Below are positions 52,574-61,039 of a DNA stretch of 64,000 nucleotides, piece after piece (within the stretch, counting starts at the first letter, position 1; each line of letters opens with the position of its first letter). The notes under the pieces are model-generated. The model was not told where the DNA came from. It worked only from the letters and a program-made list of their open reading frames with translations, and ran no database searches. Source of the stretch: JAKAAZ01 sp963817855 (lineage in GTDB: Bacteria; Acidobacteriota; Terriglobia; Terriglobales; Acidobacteriaceae); contig CAWFQA010000003.1 of NCBI GenBank assembly GCA_963817855.1, positions 62,001-126,000 on the forward strand, written 5' to 3'. The position numbers were made by a program, and so were the translations under genes.

Positions 52574-54466
52574 TCAAGGAACCTTCGCGTCCGCCAGGAT
52601 CACGTCTGCGGCCTTCTCGCCAATCATGTAGATTGCGCTGGCGATGAAGAAGCCCGGAATGCGCGGAAATACCGATGCGTCCACGACGCGCAATCCCTGT
52701 GTGCCGTGAACGCGGAAGGCGCTGTCCAAAACGCCGTTCTGCTCGCGGGGCCCAATGGCGCAACTGCAGGAAGCGTGGTGACCCCACGCATGGCTGCGGA
52801 CAAACTCCCGCAACTCATCGTCGGACTGAATCTGCTCGCCCGGCAGCTCTTCCTCGGCGATAAACCTCTGTTGCTTGAGCTTGGCCGTCATGCGGCGTAC
52901 GAACCGAATGCCCTCCACAACCGAATCCAGGTCCTCTCCGTTGTCCCTTGTCCCTTCTTCGAAATAGCGGAAGTTCACCATCGGCACATCCCGAGGGTCG
53001 CGTGAGCGCAACGTTACTTCGCCCGCACGATTGTTGGTGTGCGCTTTCAACACCGCCCAGGTCAGATAGTTCAAGTCTTTAGCGAAAAGGCGGGAGTAAT
53101 TTGGGAAATAACCCTGGAAGCGGCTGAGGAACGCGACGCAGAACAAATCGGGCAGGGCACGGTCCGGCTCGGACCGCATGAAGAGTGAAAGCACTCCGCC
53201 ATTGGTGATATAAGGCCCTTTCTGTCGGGTTTTCCATTCGTTGAATTGCGGGTCGGTGGTGTCGAACTTCGCTCCTTGAAAGATGGGCCACTGGTCGAAG
53301 TTCATCCTGTTCACAACGCCGACTTCATAACGATCCTGCAGATTTTTCCCCACTCCGGGCAGAACGACTTTGATTTCGATTTCGTGGCGTTGCAATTCCT
53401 CCTGCGGACCGATGCCGGAGAGCATCAGCAACTGCGGCGTGTTGAAGGCTCCTCCTGCGAGGATGACCTCGCGGGAGGCGTAGAGCGAGCGGGTTTCTGC
53501 TGGGCGATCGCTCGGCGTGGCGCTTGCACGATAAACCCGCTCGCCGCTCAGGTACTCGACACCGATAGCTCGCTGGTTCGCGTCCAGCAGCACGCGTGTG
53601 ACCAGGGCATTTAGCTCAATCTTCAACCGGTCAGGGTATTTCCGCGAGACATCGAGGACGCGTTCGCGGGAACCGGTGCGCACGTGGCTGCGCGTGGTCA
53701 GCGGCATGTAGCGAATGCCGAACGAATTTTGCTGTACCGTGCGCCAATCGTTGGGATCGAGTTGGCTTTCCTCGAGCCAGCGTGCGCGGTCAACTACATG
53801 CCCGATATCTTCGACGGCTTCAGCGGCACACTCGAAGATCACCGCCAACAGATCGCGGTTGTCGAGAGAGACCATCGGTGTGGCCTTCTCGGTTTGCAGC
53901 CAACCTGTGAATCCGTGGCGGGTGGGGTTGATACCCAGTTTGGACAGCAAGCGATAGGCCTGGCGATGATGACAATTTTCCAGACGCTCGAAGTAGCTGC
54001 GCATGTTGCCGGCGTTCCAGGAAGAGTCTCCGGTGAGGGTTGCAATGCCGTCCCAATCGGCATCGTGCGGGTAGAGCATGATCATCGCGTTATGGGCGGT
54101 GCAACCGCCGAGCGTTCCGGCGCGCGGATACAGCACTCCGTCAACGCGCTGACCATTCCACTCTTCGCGATAATTCGGATCCCGGCGCTGCAGAAGGTCG
54201 CTCCCGTAATGACGCACGAAGAAATCCCATTTCATGGCTTGGTTTTCTGAAGCGAAGGCGTGGAAACAGGGCACGTCGTAATCGGAAGGAAGCCGGTTCT
54301 CTGTAGCGTTAACAGCATCGCCACCGGTCAGCGCTCTGGGATCGCCGCCCGCTTCGAGCAGGATCACCGTCCGTCCGGCCTCCGCCAGCCGCGCGGCCAC
54401 AGTTCCACCGCCGGCCCCGGAGCCTACAACGATGTATTCGCACTCTGGCATTTTGCTTGCGGCCAT
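52574..54466 (-). CDS. GMC-family FAD oxidoreductase
   Basis: A 630-residue protein; AAGGAG precedes the ATG. The FAD-binding motif is VVGSGAGGGTVAARLAEAG (13-31), GMC signature 1 is PRAGTLGGCTAHNAMI, and signature 2 is GGAFNTPQLLMLSGIGP. The active-site His lies in WGHHASCSCAIG. The C-terminal PRIPGFFIASAIYMIGEKAADVI belongs to a subgroup in which the usual second catalytic Asn/His is not evident, so the mechanism may differ. It oxidises an alcohol, possibly a sterol or long-chain alcohol, using FAD. There is no signal peptide. It is divergent from the di-haem cytochrome pair, which could be its electron acceptor if the product or enzyme reaches the periplasm. Confidence 0.9.
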   Translation of the reverse strand: MAASKMPECEYIVVGSGAGGGTVAARLAEAGRTVILLEAGGDPRALTGGDAVNATENRLPSDYDVPCFHAFASENQAMKWDFFVRHYGSDLLQRRDPNYREEWNGQRVDGVLYPRAGTLGGCTAHNAMIMLYPHDADWDGIATLTGDSSWNAGNMRSYFERLENCHHRQAYRLLSKLGINPTRHGFTGWLQTEKATPMVSLDNRDLLAVIFECAAEAVEDIGHVVDRARWLEESQLDPNDWRTVQQNSFGIRYMPLTTRSHVRTGSRERVLDVSRKYPDRLKIELNALVTRVLLDANQRAIGVEYLSGERVYRASATPSDRPAETRSLYASREVILAGGAFNTPQLLMLSGIGPQEELQRHEIEIKVVLPGVGKNLQDRYEVGVVNRMNFDQWPIFQGAKFDTTDPQFNEWKTRQKGPYITNGGVLSLFMRSEPDRALPDLFCVAFLSRFQGYFPNYSRLFAKDLNYLTWAVLKAHTNNRAGEVTLRSRDPRDVPMVNFRYFEEGTRDNGEDLDSVVEGIRFVRRMTAKLKQQRFIAEEELPGEQIQSDDELREFVRSHAWGHHASCSCAIGPREQNGVLDSAFRVHGTQGLRVVDASVFPRIPGFFIASAIYMIGEKAADVILADAKVP

Positions 54467-54837
54467 GAACTCCTTTCTTGAACGGGAATTAGTGCCCGGC
54501 GCAGCGAAGGACCACCAACCAACGGCCAGTTCACCTGCAAAACTGGTTCGAAGCTGATTGCGGGCTGCCGGAAATTATAACCGAGCCCGCATTTTCCATA
54601 GGTTTCAACTATTGCGGCATGGCTGAGTCCACGCTATCTTGTGCGGCGGGCCAATTACCTTCCCGGACGTAACGTAATCGAATTAAGAAGAACGATTACC
54701 AGAAGCGCATTCGGCTTTACGCCGGGATGATTTGGCGCTATGATTCTTGACCACGATCACAGCGTCCTTGCGGATCGGCGTTCCCTGGCTTGCCTGCTGT
54801 GGCTGAATGTGGATTACCTCGTTAGGAGTGGAATCGC
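54467..54837. other. divergent intergenic region
   Basis: Between the GMC gene (minus) and the first di-haem cytochrome (plus). No gene is supported; AGGAG before 54838 is the ribosome-binding site of the cytochrome. Promoters for both directions are expected here but not identifiable. Confidence 0.45.
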
Positions 54838-57288
54838 ATGAACCATTCGCTGCCTCGGTCGTTCTGGCTTTGCGGACTCTTTGCTGGTTTATTGCTAACC
54901 GGTTGCAGCAGCACGGGAGGGGGGACTCCTGGGCATGTTCAGGACGAAGCACAGCTCGCTGGCCGCTCGGTTTCTCACTTTCCAGCAGCGGGTGAAGACT
55001 ATTTTCACGCTATGGATGGAGCGATTCCCCTGACGGAAGATGAAATCAAGGGCCGTAATATGTGGATCGTATGGACTGGGGGCGACGATAAGCTCTGGGA
55101 CACGCTGACGGTAACGAGTATCGGCACCGTCGATCTGCTGAAGACGGTTTCCTCCTATCCAGGATTGAAGGCCTCTCGCAGCAATCGCTGGGTCTATCTG
55201 GGGCTGGTGAATGAGCCGTGTTTCAAGCAGGGTACCGGGCCCGATCCAAAGCGATACGGCCTGTGGCTGGACACACGCGATCCGAGTTGTCCGCCCGATC
55301 CATTCGAGAATGAGGGCAAATATCCGGGAGTGAAGGTCGGCGCGCGGGGAAAGAATATGCCGGTCGGCTCCTATTACGGTTATGCCAGCGGCGTCGTCGG
55401 ACTTCGTCTTTTTCCCAATCCTGATTTCGACGAGGCGGCAGCCAAGCGATGGGACCCGAAACGTTACTATGACGATCCCAGCTATTACAACGATAAGAAT
55501 TTGGTAAGGCCGTATCGAGTCGGCATGTCCTGCGGCTTTTGTCATGTGGGACCCAATCCGACCAATCCTCCCGCTGACCCGGAGAATCCGAAGTGGGAGA
55601 ATCTCAGTTCTCTCGTAGGCGCGCAGTATTTCTGGATCGACCGCGTTCTGGCCTGGAACCCGGACAATAGCAGCTTCCCGGTCCAACTCTTTCATGCCTC
55701 TCGTCCAGGCACGCTCGATACTTCGCTCATATCCTCCGACAACATCAACAATCCGCGCACCATGAATGCGATCTATGGACTGTCGGCGCGTATGGAAATC
55801 GCGAAGCGCTGGGGTAAGGCGACCCTCGCGGGCGGAGAATTGAACAACAAGCAATTCAACGATTACGTCCATCAAGGACCGCTGACGCAGTTTTTTGAGC
55901 CTCCAAATACTGTCTGGACGCCACGTGTCTTAAAGGATGGTTCGGATTCGGTTGGAGTGCTGGGAGCGCTGAATCGGGTCTACCTCAACATTGGACTATT
56001 CAGCGAAGAGTGGCTGCTGCACTTCCGCCCCCTGGTTGGCGGAGCACCCATCACCCCGATTGAAATTGCGGTCGCCAATAAGAACTCCGCCTACTGGGAA
56101 GCGACCGAACAGCAGACGCCGGATATGGCACTGTTCCTTCTGAAAGCCTCCTCAGGTCATCTGCTCAAGAATGCTCCGGGAGGCGACTCGTATCTGAACA
56201 AGAACAACGCGAAACTACAGCGCGGCAAAATTGTGTTTGCGGAGCGCTGCGCCCGCTGCCACTCCAGCAAGATTCCCACGCCGGCTCCTGGGCTCGATCC
56301 GGGCGGCTGCTCGGGCAAAAATTATCTGGACTGCTGGAACAGGTATTGGGCGTGGACAAAGACGGAAGATTTCAAGTCGAAAATGCGGGCCATGGTCCTG
56401 CGGAAAGATTTTCTCCAGGACAATTACCTTTCCACGGATTTCCGCGTGCCGGTCACGCTGCTCGAGACAAATGCCTGCAGTCCGCTGGCCACCAACGCAA
56501 TCAGACGAAATATCTGGGACAACTTCTCATCCGAGAGCTATAAAGATCTTCCGTCGGTTGGCAGCATCACCGTGTACGACCCCTTCACCGGCAAGCCGAG
56601 CCAGTACACCATGCCCGCCGGAGGGCGCGGGTACACTCGTCCGCCGTCGCTTATCAGCGTTTGGTCAACCGCGCCATTCCTGCTGAACAACAGCTTAGGC
56701 AAGTTCAATTCCAGCCCGTCGGTCGCGGCACGGATGGATTCGTTTCAGGATTCCATTGAAAAGCTTCTGTGGCCCGAAAAGCGGGTTAAGGATTCGTTGT
56801 TGCCGGACAAAATTCCAGGCACAATCGATCGGACTACAGAGAGAAGCTATGTCCGTGTCCTCCCCGGCTATCTCCCGGACTTTCTGAAACCGTTGCTTGG
56901 CCCGGGTGAGCGGTTTTTTCCCTGGATCTTCAGCAATGGAGGCGTGGTGATTGGGCCGGTGCCCAAGGGGATGCCGGTCGATCTGCTGGCCAACATCGAT
57001 CTTCTGGGAGAAGGAACAAGTCCCGGCGATTTGCTGCGGCACCAGCAGAAAGTCCTCGACCTGCTGCAGAAGATGAAACATGACCTGTCGTCATTGCCTG
57101 CGAACCCGAGCGACGAGGAGTTGAACGAGACTTTCGCCAATCTCGTCCCAGGGCTGATCTCGCTTAGTAAGTGTCCCGATTACATCGTCAATCGAGGCCA
57201 CTATTTCGGCACCAGCTATTTCAAAGAAGAGCCGGGACTCAGCGATGATGACAAGCGCGCGTTGATCGAATATCTCAAAACGTTCTGA
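54838..57288 (+). CDS. lipoprotein di-haem c-type cytochrome, possibly RoxA/MauG-like (copy 1)
   Basis: An 816-residue exported protein. The N-terminal signal has a lipobox LLTGC (Cys 23). Two haem c motifs are present: CGFCH (232-236) and CARCH (471-475), 239 residues apart, with a large intervening domain (WENLSSLVGAQYF, GTLDTSLISSDNINNPRTMNA). Two widely spaced haems in an oversized protein resemble di-haem cytochrome c peroxidases and the rubber oxygenase RoxA group rather than classical 330-residue CcpA. The C-terminal third (NRGHYFGT near the end) is shared with the next gene. It should act in the periplasm or on the outer membrane. Peroxidase, oxygenase or electron-transfer roles cannot be separated from sequence alone. 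Confidence 0.82.
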   Translation: MNHSLPRSFWLCGLFAGLLLTGCSSTGGGTPGHVQDEAQLAGRSVSHFPAAGEDYFHAMDGAIPLTEDEIKGRNMWIVWTGGDDKLWDTLTVTSIGTVDLLKTVSSYPGLKASRSNRWVYLGLVNEPCFKQGTGPDPKRYGLWLDTRDPSCPPDPFENEGKYPGVKVGARGKNMPVGSYYGYASGVVGLRLFPNPDFDEAAAKRWDPKRYYDDPSYYNDKNLVRPYRVGMSCGFCHVGPNPTNPPADPENPKWENLSSLVGAQYFWIDRVLAWNPDNSSFPVQLFHASRPGTLDTSLISSDNINNPRTMNAIYGLSARMEIAKRWGKATLAGGELNNKQFNDYVHQGPLTQFFEPPNTVWTPRVLKDGSDSVGVLGALNRVYLNIGLFSEEWLLHFRPLVGGAPITPIEIAVANKNSAYWEATEQQTPDMALFLLKASSGHLLKNAPGGDSYLNKNNAKLQRGKIVFAERCARCHSSKIPTPAPGLDPGGCSGKNYLDCWNRYWAWTKTEDFKSKMRAMVLRKDFLQDNYLSTDFRVPVTLLETNACSPLATNAIRRNIWDNFSSESYKDLPSVGSITVYDPFTGKPSQYTMPAGGRGYTRPPSLISVWSTAPFLLNNSLGKFNSSPSVAARMDSFQDSIEKLLWPEKRVKDSLLPDKIPGTIDRTTERSYVRVLPGYLPDFLKPLLGPGERFFPWIFSNGGVVIGPVPKGMPVDLLANIDLLGEGTSPGDLLRHQQKVLDLLQKMKHDLSSLPANPSDEELNETFANLVPGLISLSKCPDYIVNRGHYFGTSYFKEEPGLSDDDKRALIEYLKTF

Positions 57289-57367
57289 CAGGTTCGACGT
57301 GGAGAGCGTGCGCCCCGGACGCCGGCCTTGCTTTGTGCAGGAATTGGTCCAGCGTCGTGACCTTGCG

Positions 57368-59506
57368 ATGAAAAAAACTTTTCTGTGCGCCGTTGTTTCG
57401 GTCCTGGCAGTGACTGCTGCCACGGTCTGGTTTCTGCGCTCCCGAAATCGCCAGCCGGTCGACGACGCGAAAGTCGCCGGTAAAACCGTTGCCGATTTTC
57501 CCCAAACAGCAACTCATTCGTTCGACGAGATGGATGGCGGCCAGCCACTGAGCGACGACGAACGAAAGGGCCGCAATACCTGGCTGCTGTGGACGGCCGG
57601 GGACCAGACTTTCTGGGATGCGATGGCGCAACACGACTTTGGCATAGCGGACCTGTTGAAAGTCGCCGATTCTCGCCTGCACCGGACAAGATTTCAGGAC
57701 ATGGGCCTGATCAACGAGCCCGGCATGCAAGAGGCCAAGCAGCCCGACAAGTTTGGGCTTTGGCTGGACGCTGGCCCGCAGGAAGCCAGCGTCGATCCCG
57801 CCGTATATGGACGACCCTCCGGCATCGTGGGGCTGCGAATTTACCCCAATCCAAAGTTCGACGCCGCGGCCCGCCGGCGATGGGACGCCCATCGCTATTA
57901 CTACGAACCCGCATACTACAACAATCCCAAACTGGTACGCCCGTACGTGGTGGGAATGGCATGTGGGTTCTGTCACGTGTCATTCAATCCGCTGAAGCCT
58001 CCGGCAGACCCGGAGAAGCCGAAGTGGGAGAACCTGTCATCGACCATCGGCAATCAGTATCTGAACTCCGGCCGGATCTTCGGAAACGGCGCTTCCCCGG
58101 ACAGTTACGCCTACCAGTTGTTTCAATCCTGGCGGCGAGGGACGGTGGACACGTCGTTTCTCGCCACGGACCACCTGAACAACCCAAGCAGGATCAATTC
58201 AATCTTCTCGGTTCCGGCGCGTTTGACGGTGGCTCACGAGGAAGACATTGCCGGCGGAGCGCTGCATTTTCCCGGCGAGCAACGCCGGATGGCAGTGCCG
58301 CACGTGTTAAAGGATGGCGCGGATTCAGTGGGTCTGACCGGTGCGCTGAGCCGTGTCTATGTCAGCATCGGCATGTTCAGCCAGCAGTGGTTGCAAGATC
58401 ACAAAGTACTGGTCGGCGGCACGCCGCAAAAGCCGTTCAGCGTTCTGCAGGCGCAAAAAAATTCAACCTACTGGCTGGCCACAGCGGCCCGCATTCCGAA
58501 CCTGGCGAAGTTCTTGCTGACCATGAATGGTCCACGGTTGGACGACGCGCCTGGCGGTCAGGCGTTCCTTACCCAAGACGCAAAACTATTGCGGCGGGGC
58601 AAGATAGTTTTCGCGGAAAACTGCGCCCAATGTCATTCCAGTAAACAGCCGCCAGTCGGCTCAATAAAGACGCGGGAGCAGTATCTGACCTGGATGCGTC
58701 GCGAGGTTCTCAAGCCGGACTTTCTTGAAAATAATTTTTTATCCACGGAAAATCGCATCGCCGTCAACCTCGTCGGAACCAACGCCGCGCGTGCCCTGGC
58801 TACGAACGGCATGCGGGGGCATATCTGGGACAACTTCTCGTCCGAGACCTACAAGGATCTGCCGTCCGTGGGTGAAATCGAAGTGCAAAATCCTCTGGAT
58901 AGCTCAACGTACAAATTCAAGGTACAGGGCGGAGGTCCCGGCTACTACCGGGTGCCGTCGCTCATTGGTATCTGGGCCATCGCGCCGCTGCTGCACAATA
59001 ACGCCGTCGGAGTGTACACAGGAGATCCGTCAGTGGCGGGGAGGGTGAAGGCATTTAACGATGCCATTACAAAGTTGTTATGGCCGGAGAAGCGGCTCGG
59101 TTTGGCTTCCATACCACGCACGACGCTCGAGAGCTACATTGATATCCCATCGGCGTATCTTCCGCAGGAACTGCGTTCGATGGCGCAGAATGGATTTCTG
59201 CGGATCGGTCCGATTCCGAAGGGCACGCCGATCGATCTGCTGGCGAACGCGGACCTGGACCTATCCAGCCACGACAGAACCCTCGATCGCATCGCGCTGA
59301 TCCGAAAGGTTCAGGGCGATCTGGCTGAGATCCAACTCCGACGCCTCAACTCAGACGAGTCACAGCAAATGAGGCAAAATCTCTTCCCAGACCTTTTGAA
59401 AATCAGCAAGTGCCCGGATTTCGTGCTCGACCGGGGTCACTATTTTGGGACCAATCTGCCGGATCAGGACAAGCTTGCGTTGATCGAATTTCTGAAAACA
59501 TTTTGA
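57368..59506 (+). CDS. exported di-haem c-type cytochrome, possibly RoxA/MauG-like (copy 2)
   Basis: 712 residues from ATG 57368; the open frame to 57299 adds no signal character. A single N-terminal helix (about 3-22) can serve as anchor or Sec signal; there is no lipobox, unlike copy 1. The haem motifs are CGFCH (199-203) and CAQCH (419-423), 220 residues apart. Matching blocks with copy 1 include PYVVGMACGFCHV, PKWENLSS, RGTVDTSF, HIWDNFSSETYKDLPSVG, IGPIPKGTPIDLLAN and DRGHYFGTN. It lacks the Cys-rich insert of copy 1 around its residues 127-165 and the loop after the second haem. The tandem pair, about 80 nt apart, suggests a two-component oxidative system. Confidence 0.82.
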   Translation: MKKTFLCAVVSVLAVTAATVWFLRSRNRQPVDDAKVAGKTVADFPQTATHSFDEMDGGQPLSDDERKGRNTWLLWTAGDQTFWDAMAQHDFGIADLLKVADSRLHRTRFQDMGLINEPGMQEAKQPDKFGLWLDAGPQEASVDPAVYGRPSGIVGLRIYPNPKFDAAARRRWDAHRYYYEPAYYNNPKLVRPYVVGMACGFCHVSFNPLKPPADPEKPKWENLSSTIGNQYLNSGRIFGNGASPDSYAYQLFQSWRRGTVDTSFLATDHLNNPSRINSIFSVPARLTVAHEEDIAGGALHFPGEQRRMAVPHVLKDGADSVGLTGALSRVYVSIGMFSQQWLQDHKVLVGGTPQKPFSVLQAQKNSTYWLATAARIPNLAKFLLTMNGPRLDDAPGGQAFLTQDAKLLRRGKIVFAENCAQCHSSKQPPVGSIKTREQYLTWMRREVLKPDFLENNFLSTENRIAVNLVGTNAARALATNGMRGHIWDNFSSETYKDLPSVGEIEVQNPLDSSTYKFKVQGGGPGYYRVPSLIGIWAIAPLLHNNAVGVYTGDPSVAGRVKAFNDAITKLLWPEKRLGLASIPRTTLESYIDIPSAYLPQELRSMAQNGFLRIGPIPKGTPIDLLANADLDLSSHDRTLDRIALIRKVQGDLAEIQLRRLNSDESQQMRQNLFPDLLKISKCPDFVLDRGHYFGTNLPDQDKLALIEFLKTF

Positions 59507-59834
59507 CGTTCGGCGCTCATCCATCGTAGAAAACTCCGTGCTGAAGTCAATCACTGTTTCATCGCACGCGAAAATGCTAGTCACGGTCTCGACATCAGGG
59601 AAACATGACTCCCTTAATATCCGCTTGATAGTTTCCTGTTCCGTTTGGCGCCATGATGGAGAGGGCCGGAATGGAACTTGTCGACGGGCTTTGGGGAAAT
59701 GGAACGCTATCTGAGAACCCGGGAGGTCATGAACCTCCTTGGGATCCGACGCACAACCCTGTGCCAATGGTTACGAGCGTGCCTCGGAAACGAAGGTATC
59801 CGGATATAATAGCCGCCATCGGAAAGGGGCGGCC
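59507..59834. other. intergenic region before the sigma-factor gene
   Basis: No gene supported; overlapping short frames on both strands have no family resemblance. AAGGGG just before 59835 is the ribosome-binding site of the sigma factor. The sigma-factor promoter is expected here. Confidence 0.45.
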
Positions 59835-60407
59835 ATGAATGCGAGCCCTCAAGACGAACCACAAGAGGAACCACTGGGGCGGCCAGAAGATCCTTTTGCC
59901 GCCGAGGGGCACGCCGAGCTTGAGGCCACCCTATATAAGGAATTGCACAAACTAGCGGCTCGCAAAATGCGCGCTGAACGCGCAAACCATACCCTACAGC
60001 CGACCGCGCTGGTGAACGAGGCGTACCTCAGGCTTGCCGATGCATCCGCTTCGCTTTGGAAGGACCGCGCGCACGTCCTCGCCACCGCCGCACACGTAAT
60101 GCGTCATATTCTTGTGGATCACGCGCGGTCGCGCGGCGCCGGCAAGCGCGGAGCGGGAGCCGTCCAGATCACGCTCGATGAAAATCTAGTTCCGCAGGCC
60201 AGCCACTCGATCGATATTCTCGCGGTCCATGAGGCTCTCGAACGCCTGAGCAAACTGGATGCCCGGCAGGGCAGCATCGTCGAGCTGCATTTCTTCGGAG
60301 GCCTGTCATTCGAAGAGATCTCGTCCGTCCTTGGTATGTCGGAGCGGACCGTGAAGCGCGATTGGGCCTTGGCGCGCATCTGGTTATTCAAGGAGATCTC
60401 GGGTTAA
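59835..60407 (+). CDS. ECF-family RNA polymerase sigma factor
   Basis: 190 residues; the ATG at 59835 has AAGGGG 6 nt upstream, so the longer frame from 59739 is unlikely. Region 2 includes LYKELHKLAARKMRAER and LQPTALVNEAYLRLAD. The middle has HVMRHILVDHARSRGAGKRG, typical of the Acidobacteria/Planctomycete ECF group (TIGR02999-like). Region 4 is HFFGGLSFEEISSVLGMSERTVKRDWALARIWL, the helix-turn-helix for the -35 element. No anti-sigma factor is adjacent; instead a TPR-bearing Ser/Thr kinase lies convergent. In this group such kinases are frequent neighbours and may control activity by phosphorylation. Confidence 0.92.
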   Translation: MNASPQDEPQEEPLGRPEDPFAAEGHAELEATLYKELHKLAARKMRAERANHTLQPTALVNEAYLRLADASASLWKDRAHVLATAAHVMRHILVDHARSRGAGKRGAGAVQITLDENLVPQASHSIDILAVHEALERLSKLDARQGSIVELHFFGGLSFEEISSVLGMSERTVKRDWALARIWLFKEISG

Positions 60408-60437
60408 GTATACCCGTGACGCACAGTATTTTTGCGG

Positions 60438-60474
60438 AGGCAGGGGCCTGCCTAGCTGGGCAGGAGCGGCTCCT
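60438..60474. terminator. double hairpin between convergent genes
   Basis: Stem 1: aggcag (60438-60443) with ctgcct (60448-60453), loop gggc. Stem 2: aggag (60462-60466) with ctcct (60470-60474), followed by ctttg. Located just after the sigma-factor stop and before the convergent lipoprotein gene; may act as a terminator in one or both directions. Confidence 0.4.
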
Positions 60475-60603
60475 CTTTGCATTGAACATTCCCGACGCCA
60501 TCGCTGACATTCGAGGCAGCTTGTACAACACCCAATGCAATCCGTAACTGTGCCAGTCGTATTCCGGGTCTCCGATTGAAACTCATGAACGTCGGTTGAC
60601 CAA

Positions 60604-61014
60604 TCATTTTTTGCCTCCGCCGCAGTTTTTGCAAGGTCTGATATATGCTTTCACTTCTCTGGGGGGAACCACATGGCGAGGAGTGGTTTTTGTGCTGGCG
60701 ATGGTCTCTAAAATGGTGACGTCGTAATCTCCGCTTGTAGCGGTAACATGGCAGATCACTGGTTGCGTATTGGTTCCATCGAGCTTGTCGTTTGGATCGC
60801 AGATTTGCTGCGAAAACTGAACTACAAAGGTCGAGTTCTGTGGAGTTCCTGTGTCCAGTCTGAATTCCAAAATGCCGCCGTCCTCCGCATATATCGAAGG
60901 CGATCCGTTATCCCCTTGGGGTATTAGGACTATAGCCTTAGCCGGCTTGTGATGGCACCCAGCGGTTGCCATCAGAAGGCAGGTCAGTAAGATAAAGGGC
61001 TCTTGTTTTTTCAC
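60604..61014 (-). CDS. small lipoprotein of unknown function
   Basis: 136 residues starting at GTG 61014, which has AGGAGG 7 nt upstream; the open frame continues to 61191, but that part lies under the kinase 3' end. The signal peptide ends in a lipobox ATAGC. The mature part is a single beta-rich domain (AIVLIPQGDNG, ILEFRLDTG, STFVVQFSQQICD, YDVTILETIAS) with a Cys pair at QQICD and PVICHV, and a C-terminal RPCKNCGGGKK tail carrying a CxxC. No family recognised. It follows the kinase by only 25 nt on the same strand, so it is cotranscribed and may be a sensor or accessory protein for it. Confidence 0.7.
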   Translation of the reverse strand: MKKQEPFILLTCLLMATAGCHHKPAKAIVLIPQGDNGSPSIYAEDGGILEFRLDTGTPQNSTFVVQFSQQICDPNDKLDGTNTQPVICHVTATSGDYDVTILETIASTKTTPRHVVPPREVKAYIRPCKNCGGGKK

Positions 61015-61039
61015 GAACGATCCTCCTTGGTTTTCCTGT

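Noticed and set aside
57589..58644. 351-codon frame overlapping the second di-haem cytochrome
   Set aside because: A different frame of the same strand; Arg/Gly-rich composition and no motif.
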